From positions 496,001 to 560,000 of the forward strand of contig CAWGBF010000015.1 in the NCBI GenBank assembly GCA_963820775.1: DNA of 64,000 nt. The letters are read 5' to 3'. The first letter of the stretch is position 1, and each line of letters begins with the position of its first letter. Origin of the DNA: Roseiarcus sp963820775 (GTDB taxonomy: Bacteria; Pseudomonadota; Alphaproteobacteria; Rhizobiales; Beijerinckiaceae). A program made the position numbers and the translations under genes. Below, piece after piece: positions 27,804 to 37,501 of this stretch. The notes below the pieces were generated by a model. That model worked only from the letters and a program-made list of their open reading frames with translations. It was not told the DNA's origin and did no database searches.

Positions 27804-28694
27804 ATGAGTCGCCTGGGCGCGGACGGCATGCTCCTCTTCACCGCCTTCCTGTGGGGCGTCACCTTCGTCGCCCAGAAATACGCGACGGCGACAATGCCGG
27901 CGCTGGCTTTCGTCGCCGCGCGCTTCGCCGTGTCGGCCGTAGCGCTTGCGCCGTTCGCGCTCTGGGAAGTCCACCGCAAGCCGCATGCGCCCAGCCGCGA
28001 CGAATGGCGCCTCGCGCTCGTGATCGGCCTCACGCTCTTCTTCGGCACGACCTTGCAGCAGGCAGGCATCGAGACGACCAGCGCCACCAACGCCGGCTTC
28101 CTCACCGCTTGCTATGTGGTGCTGACCCCCTTCGTCGTCTGGGCGCTGACTGGAGCGCGTCCGCGCGCGATCATCGTCGGGGCGGGCTTCGTATCGCTCG
28201 TTGGCGCCTGGCTGCTCGCCTCGGGCGGGGCGCTCGGTCCGCCGAACCTCGGCGACGCGCTCGTGCTCCTCGCCGATTTCGCTTGGGCGACGGGCATCGC
28301 GCTGACGCCGATCTTCCTCGCGCGCTCCGGCCGCCCGCTGCTGCTCGCCTTCGTGCAATATACGGTCTGCGCCGGCCTCGCGGCGCTATGCTCGGCCCTG
28401 TTCGAATCGACCCCACCCGGCGCGCTCGTCGCTACCATGCCGACGATCCTGTTCGCCGGCACTGTCTCGGGCGCGCTCGCCTATACGATCCAGATCTTCG
28501 CGCAGGCGCACACGCCTCCCGCCGAGGCGGCCCTCATTCTCGCCCTCGAGGGTGTGTTCGCCGCGCTCGCGGGCGCCCTCCTGCTCGGCGAGCGTCTGAC
28601 CGCCCTCGGCGCCCTTGGCTGCGTGTTGATTCTCCTTGGCGCGGTGGCGGTGGAGATCGGGCCGCTGTTCGGGCGGAGGGCCGCGAGCGTCTGA
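27804..28694 (+). CDS. EamA/DMT-family transporter
   Basis: 296 residues with about ten hydrophobic helices arranged as two EamA repeats. The first repeat begins MLLFTAFLWGVTFVAQKYA; the second contains FAGTVSGALAYTIQIFAQAH and ends EGVFAALAGALLLGERLTA, a typical DMT signature. It exports or imports small metabolites; the substrate cannot be told. The ATG at 27804 follows GGAGG; an in-frame ATG at 27777 exists. Confidence 0.88.
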   Translation: MSRLGADGMLLFTAFLWGVTFVAQKYATATMPALAFVAARFAVSAVALAPFALWEVHRKPHAPSRDEWRLALVIGLTLFFGTTLQQAGIETTSATNAGFLTACYVVLTPFVVWALTGARPRAIIVGAGFVSLVGAWLLASGGALGPPNLGDALVLLADFAWATGIALTPIFLARSGRPLLLAFVQYTVCAGLAALCSALFESTPPGALVATMPTILFAGTVSGALAYTIQIFAQAHTPPAEAALILALEGVFAALAGALLLGERLTALGALGCVLILLGAVAVEIGPLFGRRAASV

Positions 28695-28764
28695 CGCTGC
28701 TCGTTCCCGCCTGCCGCAGCGGCCGTGGCGTCGAACGCCAGAGTGTTCTGCCGGATGGAGCAAA

Positions 28765-29957
28765 GTGACGAAGGTAGGAAAGCTCTCCCTCGCCGAAGCG
28801 CGGCGCATCGCTCTCGCAGCCCAGGGCTTCGGCGGCCCGCGCCTGGGATGCGTCACTGCCGCGCGATGGCTGAAGACCATCGACCGGCTCTCCCTGCACC
28901 AGATCGACAGCGTCAACGTGCTCGTCCGCGCCCATTACCTGCCGGCCTTCTCGCGACTTGGTCCCTACGACCGTTCATTGATCGATGCGGCCGCCTGGGG
29001 GAAACCGAAGAAGCGGCGGCTGTTCGAATACTGGGCTCATGAGGCGTCGCTCGTACCGCTGTCGTTGCATCCCTTGCTGCGCTGGCGTATGGCCCGCGCG
29101 GATCGCGGTGAGGCTGGCTGGAGGGGTCTACGGCTTTTCGCGCGCGAGCGGCGGCCTGAGGCGGAAGCGTTGCTCGATCGCATCCGCAACGAGGGTCCCC
29201 GTGCGGCCTCGGACTTGGACGAAAAACGCGGCCGGTCCGGCTGGTGGGAATGGAGCGACACCAAGCAGACCCTCGAGTGGCTCTTTTGGGCGGGTCACAT
29301 CACGACGGCGACGCGGCGCGGCAGTTTCGAACGGGTCTACGACCTGACCGAGCGCGTCATTCCGCCCGAATTCTTGCACTGCCGACGCCTGACAAGGAGG
29401 ACGCGCAGCGCGCGCTCATTAAGCGCGCGGCTCAGGCGCTCGGCGTCGCTACGGCACAGGACCTGCGCGACTATTTCCGTCTTGGTCCAGATGAGGCCAG
29501 ATTGGCGATCCAGTCGCTGGTCGAGGAGGGCGTTCTCGAGCCGGTCGAGGTTCCCGGCTGGGTCCGCCTCGCCTATCTTCACCGCGACGCGCGCAGGCCG
29601 CGCCGCATCTCCGCGCGGGCGCTGCTGGCGCCGTTCGATCCGCTCGTCTGGGAGCGATCCCGCACGTTGCGGCTCTTCGGCTTCCACTATCGGATCGAGA
29701 TTTACACGCCGGCCGACAAGCGCCAGCACGGCTACTATGTCCTTCCCTTCCTGCTCGGCGACCGGGTCGTGGCCCGGCTCGACCTGAAGGCGGATCGCCA
29801 GGGCGGACGACTGCTCGTCCATGCGGTGCATCTCGAGCCGCACGCCCCCTCGGACGTCATGGATGCGATCTCCGAGGAGCTTCAGGCGCTCGCTGGCTGG
29901 CTTGGTCTCGTCGAAATCATCTTGCCGTTGAAGCTGGCCCGTCGCTCAATCGACTGA
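28765..29957 (+). CDS. YcaQ-family winged-helix DNA glycosylase, one-base frameshift
   Basis: A protein of about 397 residues of the winged helix-turn-helix family that contains E. coli YcaQ, which unhooks interstrand DNA crosslinks. The first frame starts at GTG 28765 (GGAG upstream) with KLSLAEARRIALAAQGF, contains HQIDSVNVLVRAHYLPAFSR and FEYWAHEASLVPLSLHPLLR, and runs to LTERVIPPE. The other frame continues ILALPTPDKEDAQRAL, LLAPFDPLVWERSRTLRLFG and IEIYTPADKRQHGYYVLPFL to 29957. One A seems to be missing from the AA at 29369-29370 (GAATTC for GAAATTC). Function is assigned from the family; activity is not established. Confidence 0.85.
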
Positions 29958-30070
29958 GGAACGCTGACACGCCCGCCCTTCCGGGCTATAAGCCCGCCGC
30001 TGCAGCCCGCGTGGACGAACGGATTAAGCCCCGCCATGGCGGCTCGCCCCTCGCCATGGAAAGGCCCCTC

Positions 30071-30343
30071 ATGTCTGGCCCGACTTTGAGCAGTTCAGCG
30101 CTCGATGAGCGACGCCGGCGGATTCTGTTTCGCGCCTGGCGCCGCGGCGTGCGCGAGATGGATCTCGTCATGGGCCGATTTGCCGACGCGCATTTGCCGA
30201 CGATGAGCGAAGATGACCTTGCCGAGTTCGAGCGTCTGCTCGATGTCCCCGACACGCAGGCGCTGGCCTGGATCATCGGTGGCGAGGGGGCGCCGCGCGA
30301 ATTCATGACCCCGCTGTTTGCTCGCCTGCGCGGATCGCGATGA
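30071..30343 (+). CDS. sdhE: FAD assembly factor SdhE
   Basis: 90 residues. SdhE helps attach FAD covalently to succinate dehydrogenase subunit A. The motif RRRRILFRAWRRGVREMD carries the conserved RGxxE, and DEDLAEFERLL-like sequence (EDDLAEFERLLDVPD) completes the five-helix fold. The ATG at 30071 follows GGAAAGG. The stop shares ATGA with the mfd start, an arrangement seen in many alphaproteobacteria. Confidence 0.92.
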   Translation: MSGPTLSSSALDERRRRILFRAWRRGVREMDLVMGRFADAHLPTMSEDDLAEFERLLDVPDTQALAWIIGGEGAPREFMTPLFARLRGSR

Positions 30344-33300
30344 GAACCACTAACGCGCGCCGATCAGACTCCGTGAGCCTCATCGCTCCTGCCATTCGCC
30401 GGCTCGAGGAAGGCGGTGTCGTCACGCTGGCGCGCGCGCCAGAGGGCTACGACGCATTCGTCGTCGGCGAGCTGACGCGCGCCTTGGCGAAGGATGGCGA
30501 GCAGCGCGCGGTGACGCTCGCCTTCGTCGCCCGCGACGGCCTGCGCGCTCAAGCCTTCATCGATGCGCTGAGCTTCGCCGCCCCCGAGATCGAGGCGCTA
30601 TACTTTCCGTCTTGGGACTGCCAACCCTACGATCGCGTCTCGCCCAACGCCGCGATTTCGGCCGAGCGCATGACGGTGCTGGCGCGCCTTGCGCGGACAA
30701 GGGGCGCCGCGGAGCGGCCGCGCATTCTCGTCGCCTCGGTCAACGCGCTGACGCAGCGCGCGCCGCCGCTCGCTTTCATAGCTTCCGCCGCCTTCTCGGC
30801 CGCTCCCGGCAACAGAGTGCGGATGGAAGAACTCGCGCGCTGGCTCGAGGCGAACGGCTACGCCCGCGCCAGCACAGTGCGCGACGTCGGCGACTATGCC
30901 TCGCGCGGCGGGATTCTCGACCTCTATCCGCCTGGCGCTGCAGCGCCGATGAGGCTCGATTTCTTCGGCGATACGCTGGAATCGATTCGCGCCTTCGATC
31001 CGGAGACGCAGCGCTCGACCACGCAATTGCGCTCGCTCGATCTCGTGCCGATGAGCGAAGCGCGTCTGACAACCGACTCGATCAAGCGTTTCCGCCAGGG
31101 CTACGCGGCGGAGTTCGGCGCCCCCGCTCCTAACGACGATCTCTACGCCGCCGTCAGCGAAGGTCGTCGCGCGATCGGCGTCGAACATTGGCTGCCGCTC
31201 CTCTACGATAAGCTCGACACGATCTTCGACTATGTCGGCAATGCGCCTTTCGTGCTCGACGCGCGCGCTGACGATGCGGCGCACGAGCGCATCGCACTCG
31301 TCGCCGACAATTACGCCGCCCGCCGCACGGTCTACGCGGAAGATCCCAGCAAGGCCGACTACAAGCCGCTGCCGCTCACGCGCCTTTATCTGAGCGAAGA
31401 TGAGTGGAAAGAGCGGCTCGCGGGGCAGCCGCTGGCTCGGCTCACCCCGTTCGAGGCGCCGCCGGATGCGAGCGACGTCGTTGACTGCGGCGGACGGACG
31501 GGACGCAATTTCGCCCCCGAACGCCAGAACGAGAGCGCCAATGTGTTCGACGCCGCGGTCGCGCATGTGGGGGCGCTGCGCGATCGCGGGTTGAACGTGA
31601 TCGTCGCCGGCTGGAGCGACGGCTCGCGCGAGCGGCTGAGCCATGTGTTAGCCGAGCACGGGCTCAAATCGCTCGAGTTCGTATCGTCCTATCATCAGGC
31701 GACGACGGCGCGCGAGGGAGCGCTGCCGCTTGCGGTCGTCGCGCTCGAACAGGGGTTCGAAGCGCCGGACTTCGCCGTCATCGGCGAGCAGGACATTCTC
31801 GGCGATCGTCTCGTACGGCAGTCGAAGCGCAGGCGCCGCGCGCAGGACGTTCTTGCCGAAGCGAGCGCTCTCACGGGCGGCGACCTCGTCGTTCATATCG
31901 ATCACGGTGTTGGGCGTTTCGTCGGCTTGAAGACGATCGAGGCGGCGGGGGCGCCGCACGACTGTCTCGAGATTCACTATGCCGGCGGCGATCGACTGTT
32001 CCTGCCGGTCGAGAATCTCGAACTTCTGTCGCGCTACGGCTCGGAGACGGGCGAACTCGACAAGCTTGGCGGCGCGGGCTGGCAGTCGCGCAAGGCGCGC
32101 TTGAAGAAGCGCGTGCGCGAGATGGCGGGGGAGCTCATCCGTGTCGCCGCCCAGCGCATGACCCACGCGGCGCCGCGTCTCATCGTCCCCGAAGGTCTGT
32201 ACGACGAGTTCTGCGCCCGCTTTCCCTATGACGAGACGGCGGACCAGGAAAGCGCAATTCAGGCGACGCTCGACGATCTGGCCGCCGGCCGGCCGATGGA
32301 CCGGCTGGTGTGTGGCGACGTCGGCTTTGGCAAGACCGAGGTCGCGCTGCGCGCCGCCTTCGCCGCGGCGATCAACGGCAAGCAGACGGCCATTGTCGCG
32401 CCCACCACGCTGCTGTCGCGTCAGCATGCTCAGAACTTCCGCCAGCGCTTCGCAGGACTCCCGGTCAACGTTGGACAACTCTCGCGCATGGTCGGCGCGG
32501 CCGAGAGCCGGCAGGTCAAGAAGGGCCTCGCCGAGGGCGGAATCGACATCGTCGTAGGCACCCACGCGGTCTTGGGCAAGACCGTCAGCTTCAAGGATCT
32601 CGGGCTCGTCGTCGTCGACGAGGAGCAGCATTTCGGGGTTGGGCACAAGGAGCGGCTGAAGGAGCTGCGCTCGGAAGTGCATGTGCTGACGCTCTCGGCG
32701 ACCCCCATCCCGCGCACGCTGCAACTGGCGATGACCGGCGTGCGCGAAATGTCGATCATCGCCACGCCGCCGATCGATCGGCTGGCGGTACGCACCTTCG
32801 TCTCGCCCTTCGACGCGCTCATCGTCCGCGAGGCGCTGCTACGCGAACGTTATCGCGGCGGACAATCCTTCTATGTCTGCCCGCGCATCGAGGACCTGGA
32901 TGAAGCGGCGGCGTTCCTGCGACAGAATGCGCCCGAGTGCAAATTCGTCATCGCTCACGGTCAGATGGCGCCGCGCGAGCTCGAGGACAAAGTTGGCGCC
33001 TTTTACGACGGCAAGTATGACATCCTAGTGTCGACGGCGATCGTCGAGTCCGGCCTCGATATTCCGCGCGCCAACACGATGATCGTCCATCGCGCCGACA
33101 TGTTCGGATTGGCGCAGCTCTATCAGCTGCGCGGCCGCGTTGGGCGGTCGAAGATTCGCGCCTATGCCTATTTTACGACGCCGGCCAAGGCCAAGATCAC
33201 GCCGCAGGCGGAGAAGCGGCTCGCCGTGTTGCAATCGCTCGATATTCTGGGCGCCGGCTTTCAGCTTGCGAGCCACGACCTCGACCTGCGCGGCGGCGGC

Positions 33301-33876
33301 AATCTCTTGGGCGAAGAGCAGTCCGGCCACATCAAGGAGGTCGGCTACGAACTTTATCAGCAGATGGTGCGCGAGGCGGTTGAGCGCATCAAGTCCGGCG
33401 AGGACGCGCCGGCCGAGGACATGTGGTCGCCGACCATCCAGCTTGGCGCGCCGGTGACGATCCCGGAATCGTACATACCCGACCTGCCGACGCGGCTCGC
33501 GCTCTATCGCCGCCTCTCGGCGCTCGAGGACGACGGCGAGATCGATGCGATGGGCGCCGAAATCGTCGACCGCTTCGGGCCGCCGCCGCCCGAAGTCGGC
33601 CTGCTGATGAGCCTGGTGCAAATCAAGGCTTTGTGCCGGCGCGCCAATGTCGAGAAGCTCGAGGCGGGCGCCAAGGGCCTGACGCTTGCCTTCCGCAAGA
33701 ATTCCTTTGCCAACCCCACGGCTCTGGTGAAGTGGGTTTCTGGCAACCCGCTTGCCCGCGTCCGCCCCGACATGCGCATTGTCGTCACTGATAATTTCGA
33801 ACGTCTCGCGGACCGGCTCGAAGGGACGCTTAGAATCATGCGTGAGGTCGCTAAGATCGCGGGGAAGAGGGCGTAA
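30340..33876 (+). CDS. mfd: transcription-repair coupling factor
   Basis: 1178 residues. Mfd pushes stalled RNA polymerase off damaged DNA and recruits UvrA. The UvrB-like N-terminal part is followed by the polymerase-interacting domain (GDLVVHIDHGVGRFVGL), helicase motif I GDVGFGKTEVALRA, the DEEQHFGV box, TLSATPIPRTLQLAMTG and LYQLRGRVGRSKIRAYAY. The C-terminal TRCF domain (PTIQLGAPVTIPESYIPDLP) is complete. Normal length. Confidence 0.97.
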   Translation: MRTTNARRSDSVSLIAPAIRRLEEGGVVTLARAPEGYDAFVVGELTRALAKDGEQRAVTLAFVARDGLRAQAFIDALSFAAPEIEALYFPSWDCQPYDRVSPNAAISAERMTVLARLARTRGAAERPRILVASVNALTQRAPPLAFIASAAFSAAPGNRVRMEELARWLEANGYARASTVRDVGDYASRGGILDLYPPGAAAPMRLDFFGDTLESIRAFDPETQRSTTQLRSLDLVPMSEARLTTDSIKRFRQGYAAEFGAPAPNDDLYAAVSEGRRAIGVEHWLPLLYDKLDTIFDYVGNAPFVLDARADDAAHERIALVADNYAARRTVYAEDPSKADYKPLPLTRLYLSEDEWKERLAGQPLARLTPFEAPPDASDVVDCGGRTGRNFAPERQNESANVFDAAVAHVGALRDRGLNVIVAGWSDGSRERLSHVLAEHGLKSLEFVSSYHQATTAREGALPLAVVALEQGFEAPDFAVIGEQDILGDRLVRQSKRRRRAQDVLAEASALTGGDLVVHIDHGVGRFVGLKTIEAAGAPHDCLEIHYAGGDRLFLPVENLELLSRYGSETGELDKLGGAGWQSRKARLKKRVREMAGELIRVAAQRMTHAAPRLIVPEGLYDEFCARFPYDETADQESAIQATLDDLAAGRPMDRLVCGDVGFGKTEVALRAAFAAAINGKQTAIVAPTTLLSRQHAQNFRQRFAGLPVNVGQLSRMVGAAESRQVKKGLAEGGIDIVVGTHAVLGKTVSFKDLGLVVVDEEQHFGVGHKERLKELRSEVHVLTLSATPIPRTLQLAMTGVREMSIIATPPIDRLAVRTFVSPFDALIVREALLRERYRGGQSFYVCPRIEDLDEAAAFLRQNAPECKFVIAHGQMAPRELEDKVGAFYDGKYDILVSTAIVESGLDIPRANTMIVHRADMFGLAQLYQLRGRVGRSKIRAYAYFTTPAKAKITPQAEKRLAVLQSLDILGAGFQLASHDLDLRGGGNLLGEEQSGHIKEVGYELYQQMVREAVERIKSGEDAPAEDMWSPTIQLGAPVTIPESYIPDLPTRLALYRRLSALEDDGEIDAMGAEIVDRFGPPPPEVGLLMSLVQIKALCRRANVEKLEAGAKGLTLAFRKNSFANPTALVKWVSGNPLARVRPDMRIVVTDNFERLADRLEGTLRIMREVAKIAGKRA

Positions 33877-33920
33877 GGACCGCCTGAGCTCGCCTTTCCC
33901 CAAGGGAGAGGGGAGTGGAC

Positions 33921-34366
33921 CTATCCCGGCCAAAACTCCACGTCCAACACCTGGTCGACACTCCACGGACAAGCCTCGGGGAAGGTCGATCCCGGCAGCC
34001 CGGTCTCCGCGACAGTCTCCCGAGAGGCCTTTCGATAGGCCGAAGCCAATGCCTGCGGCAGGAGGGCTTGAGGCTCGGATTGTCGTCGAGATGATCGGCG
34101 ATGTCGTCGCGCTGGTTCGCGATGCTCGCTTCCCAGTTCGGGCCGCGCTTGCCGGGTTGGTAACGCCATTTGAGGAGATGCAGCAGGAGCACGGTGAGAC
34201 GGCTGATCAATTCGCGCTTCTCCGTCCGGCCCATGCTGTCGATTTCCTCGGCGATATGCTCGATGTCGGCCTCAGCCAGCTTTCCGGCACGCAACAGTTC
34301 AACCTGCTGGCGGCTCCAGGCGTAGAAATCGCGATCGTAGAGCGGGCTCTTCTCGGGCATGGGCAC
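33921..34366 (-). CDS. DUF29 family protein, one-base frameshift
   Basis: About 147 residues on the minus strand, facing mfd. The first frame reads YDRDFYAWSRQQVELLRAGK, ADIEHIAEEIDSMGRTEKRE and LLHLLKWRYQPGKRG, the recognised DUF29 core, to NPSLKP. The next frame continues LLPQALASAYRKASRETVAE and TFPEACPWSVDQVLDVEFWP, the family's C-terminus, ending at 33923. One C is missing in the CCC run near 34066-34068. DUF29 proteins are small, cytoplasmic, of unknown function and often present in several copies. Confidence 0.75.
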
Positions 34367-34464
34367 GGGATACGACGTTTGGCGTTCGCCGTCTATTGCG
34401 GCGCATCCACAGTGAAGACGATGCGTCGGCCGCTATCGTCGCCGCGTCAGGCCGAAGAGCCCCG

Positions 34465-35190
34465 CTACCGCTTTGCCCGCGGTTTCGTGAGGCGCCCTCT
34501 CGCTTTGCGGAATTCGCTCCGATGGCCAAGCCGATCTTCGTGGGCGAAGCGCTTCTCTTTGGCCTTTGATCCGAAGACCTGCTTCACCTTGCCCGCCTTC
34601 TTGATGATCATATAGCCCCCCTTGGTCATCGTGTACGGCTTCTTGAGCAGGCCGAGGTGATCGAACTTCGCGCCGGGCGGATGCTTGAAGGGTTCGAACC
34701 AGGAGGGGTGGACAAAGTTGGACATCTCGACGCCGTCGACGAGAAACGTGTCCTCTTCGACCGGGTCGCACATTTCATAGGCGTATTCCGTTCCATCGGC
34801 TGCCTGCGCCCACAGGTTCGCCACCGGATCGATGACCATTTCGAACAGTTCATGGCACGCCGTCACGCTGACCAACTGCTTGTCGGCGATCGTCGTCTTG
34901 ACGAAAATCTTTGAGATGGGCTGACCTTTTACTGTCAGGTCATGATAGCCGAGAGCGCCCGCAGTGTCCGCGTCGTCAAAATAAATGAACTGCCAGTCTG
35001 AGGGCTTGGCGGCGTGCGTATTGTAAAGCCTGACCGGATAGCCCCAAACCGGCAGGAAATATTGATCAAAGCATTTCTGCAAAGCGGATGTAAGCTTGTC
35101 GAAGGGCACGCCAAGATCGACCGTCGCCTTGTTGATGCAGGCGATGCTCACTGCCCCGCCTTGTCCCGCCTGAGCTGCAAGAACTGGCAT
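34465..35190 (-). CDS. hypothetical protein with a metallopeptidase-like HELFE motif
   Basis: 241 residues, not assigned to a named family. The middle contains VTACHELFEMVIDPVANLW (His113, Glu114), then DGTEYAYEMCDPVEEDTF, resembling hypothetical zinc-peptidase-like proteins with a HEL-x-E-x(3)-DP helix followed by an acidic Cys-containing segment. The usual second metal-binding His of HExxH is replaced by Glu117, so proteolysis is doubtful. No signal peptide; the C-terminal 50 residues are lysine- and arginine-rich. It stands alone with nothing upstream for 460 bp. Confidence 0.55.
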   Translation of the reverse strand: MPVLAAQAGQGGAVSIACINKATVDLGVPFDKLTSALQKCFDQYFLPVWGYPVRLYNTHAAKPSDWQFIYFDDADTAGALGYHDLTVKGQPISKIFVKTTIADKQLVSVTACHELFEMVIDPVANLWAQAADGTEYAYEMCDPVEEDTFLVDGVEMSNFVHPSWFEPFKHPPGAKFDHLGLLKKPYTMTKGGYMIIKKAGKVKQVFGSKAKEKRFAHEDRLGHRSEFRKARGRLTKPRAKR

Positions 35191-35648
35191 GGGATCCTCC
35201 TGTCGCCTCAGTGGTTAGCCCGCGCACTCTCGCCCTTATTTCGGCGGGGCCGGCGGTATCGCTTCAGACTTATCCGCGTCGCTCGCCCGGGGGAGGCCCG
35301 AGCCCTCCAGCGTCACTTGTTGGCCGTTCGGAAATGGAACAGGTACGCTTCGTCACAAATTTGACGTATTGGCAATAGGTGGAACTACCTAGTTCAATCA
35401 ACCTGGATCGGCCCGCGCCGCCGCCGCTCCATCGGTTTTGGCGCGTTCTTCAAGTCCGTGTACGGACGGCACCGCCGGGTGGGCGACGGCCGCCGCGGTC
35501 ACGTCGTCGAGTTCATCAGGACGGGGCGGGCAGCAAAATCTCCATAGACCGGTGTTCGCATAGGTGGACGACTGCGGCTTTCCCTTCAATCCTAAATACC
35601 TTTGTAAACATATTTTATTTGTTGATATTAACGTCTCTGAAAGCCTTC
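35191..35648. other. gene-free stretch before the IS element
   Basis: No convincing gene. The last 70 bp (35580-35650) are distinctly AT-rich (for example ATATTTTATTTGTTGATATT), unlike the surrounding GC-rich DNA, and this AT-rich character continues on the far side of the insertion to about 36810. Such a patch is a common landing site for mobile elements and may be the remnant of foreign DNA or a promoter region. Confidence 0.5.
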
Positions 35649-35656
35649 GGACGTTG

Positions 35657-36741
35657 GGCTCTTATAGCGTTATCTGTTGATAAGGTCCGTTGCCGATGGC
35701 GCCTTTGATCCAGTTTGGCGGGTCGAGTTTGTCGCTCCAAGCTTCGAGGGCGCGTCGCCATCCGAGGGAGCTTGGCAGGTTTTTGGTGGCGACACCGTTG
35801 AAGCGATGAAGCCATTGCTTCAGACGGCTGTGGTAGGCGTTGACGTTGTTGATGTGCAGGTGAGGCGCTTCGGGAGCCGGTTTTCCCGGCGAAGGCACGG
35901 CGTGGAAGGGAATGCCGGCCCGACGGGCGAAGCCAGCGATCGGCAGGCCGCCGTCGCCGACCAGGTGATTGACGGGAGTGCCGACCCCGGCAAGCGCCGC
36001 TCCAATGGCGGCGCTGGTGACCTGGGGCAGGACCGCGTCGAAGGTTGCGCCCTTCCGGTCGCGCGCGACCAGGACAGGAATGCTGTCCTGGTAGGGACCC
36101 GGATGCCTGGCCTTGCCGCCCCGCTTGCGCGCCGTGCGCGGAAGATCGGACCGCCGGCCCTTGAAGGATTCGAGAAGGAAGGTTTCGTCCGCTTCGACGA
36201 TCCCGCGCACGGTTCGCGGCTTGTTGACAGAAGGGGCGCGCAGAAACCGATGCCGCCAGCGAAACGCCGTCGTCGGATGGACGCCGCACAGCGCCGCGGT
36301 CTTGGCTAGGCTCTTGCCCTCGATCATCGCGCGCGCGTGATCGAGCCACTTCTCCTTCTTGCGCAGATGCGCCATCGGCGTCTTGGTCAGCGCGTTGAAC
36401 GTGCGCCGGCAACTCTTGCAGCGATACCGCAAAAGCCCGTCCGAACGGCCCCAGCCGACAATCTCGCGACCCGCGCAATGCGGACACCCCTGAGCCGCGA
36501 CCCGCTCGACGCCGCTCGTTCCAAGCGCGTCCTGCCGGCGGCTGCGCCGGCTGCCCCTGTTCGCGCCCGACGCCGCCTCCGCCGCAGCCGCCTTCTCAAG
36601 CGCCGCCAACGCCTCCGCACGCTGACCCTCGCTCAGCCCCGAAATCGCCAACAGCCAAGCCGCAAATTCCTCAGACCTCATCGAACCGCTCCTCGATCCA
36701 ACTCAGTCTAAACCATATCCACAGATAACGCTATAAGAGCC
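35657..36741 (-). mobile_element. IS1595-family insertion sequence with 8-bp target duplication
   Basis: A 1,085-bp element. The left end GGCTCTTATAGCGTTATCTG and the reverse complement of the right end agree over 21 bases, then with two mismatches over the next ten. It is flanked by the direct repeat GGACGTTG at 35649-35656 and 36742-36749, the 8-bp duplication characteristic of IS1595. The single gene is an intact transposase on the minus strand. Perfect ends and target duplication indicate a recent, probably still active copy. Confidence 0.93.
35662..36681 (-). CDS. IS1595-family (ISXO2-like) transposase
   Basis: 339 residues. The N-terminal zinc ribbon has CPHCAGREIVGWG and RYRCKSCRRTFNALT; a helix-turn-helix follows (SLAKTAALCGVHPTTAFRWR). 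The catalytic core shows VEADETFLLESFKG, HLVGDGGLPIAGF and HINNVNAYHSRLKQWL, the acidic/Asn residues of the ISXO2 nuclease fold. The reading frame is uninterrupted and fills the element. The stop codon lies within the left inverted repeat, leaving only five bases before the end. Confidence 0.92.
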   Translation of the reverse strand: MRSEEFAAWLLAISGLSEGQRAEALAALEKAAAAEAASGANRGSRRSRRQDALGTSGVERVAAQGCPHCAGREIVGWGRSDGLLRYRCKSCRRTFNALTKTPMAHLRKKEKWLDHARAMIEGKSLAKTAALCGVHPTTAFRWRHRFLRAPSVNKPRTVRGIVEADETFLLESFKGRRSDLPRTARKRGGKARHPGPYQDSIPVLVARDRKGATFDAVLPQVTSAAIGAALAGVGTPVNHLVGDGGLPIAGFARRAGIPFHAVPSPGKPAPEAPHLHINNVNAYHSRLKQWLHRFNGVATKNLPSSLGWRRALEAWSDKLDPPNWIKGAIGNGPYQQITL

Positions 36742-36924
36742 GGACGTTGTTTTTCGAGTTGCAGAAAAATGAGCTTAAGCGCTTGAAAAGTTTAAGTCGC
36801 GCGCAGAATCGCACACTTCGTGGAACTGTAGGTCGCCCGCGATTCCAGAGCCCGCTCCGCTCAAGGTTCGCTTCGGCGGGCTCCCTCCCTATATGGGGAG
36901 GAGCCCTCCTACGGAGCCGCCGGG

Positions 36925-37104
36925 ATGAAAGAGCCGCAAAAGTCGCCGCCGCGCAAGTCGCCCACAAAGTCGGAGGAGAAGCTCGACGAGGAGTTGGAGG
37001 AGTCCTTTCCCGCCAGCGATCCGCCCGCCAACACGCCGACCTCCGCCGGCGGGCCGGCCCGGACGAGGCGTCCCGCGACCGGCAAGCCGGCGCGACGCGA
37101 CTGA
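36925..37104 (+). CDS. small conserved acidic protein (59 aa)
   Basis: Begins at ATG 36925 behind GGAG and ends at TGA 37102-37104. The core KLDEELEESFPASDPPA is a motif I recognise from short uncharacterised proteins common in Hyphomicrobiales; it is flanked by lysine/proline-rich and arginine-rich disordered arms. No function known. It was probably separated from upstream sequence by the IS insertion 175 bp away. Confidence 0.65.
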   Translation: MKEPQKSPPRKSPTKSEEKLDEELEESFPASDPPANTPTSAGGPARTRRPATGKPARRD

Positions 37105-37135
37105 TCGTTGGCGGTGCGATGGCGCCGCCTGTGCG

Positions 37136-37435
37136 CTACGCCGTTGCCCGGACGACGAACCCGCCCGCGTCATCGTCATGCGGGCCATCGTGCTCGATGA
37201 CGCTCAGATTTTCGACCACGGCTGAGCGCGGCCCTTCGCGCATTTCGGCGATGAGCGCCTCTACAGCGGTGGGCGGCCCGCGGATCAGCGCCTCGACCGC
37301 GCCGTCGGACCGGTTCCGCACCCAGCCGCAGACGCCCAGCCTCAGCGCCGCGCGACGGGTGAAATCGCGATAGCCGACACCCTGGACGTAGCCGTTGACG
37401 AGAACACGCCGGATAATGGCGCCAGTTTCGGTCAT
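37136..37435 (-). CDS. acyP: acylphosphatase
   Basis: 99 residues, hydrolyses acylphosphates. The signature VNGYVQGVGYRDFTRR provides the phosphate-binding loop with the catalytic Arg, and CGWVRNRSDGAVEALIRG supplies the catalytic Asn. Full length for the family. Convergent with the small acidic protein, 31 bp away. Confidence 0.94.
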   Translation of the reverse strand: MTETGAIIRRVLVNGYVQGVGYRDFTRRAALRLGVCGWVRNRSDGAVEALIRGPPTAVEALIAEMREGPRSAVVENLSVIEHDGPHDDDAGGFVVRATA

Positions 37436-37501
37436 GGTGCGTTATCGTTCCATCGCGAGCCGATCGGTCGTCGATCCGCCGCCCCACATGCGGAGGCGCT
37501 C

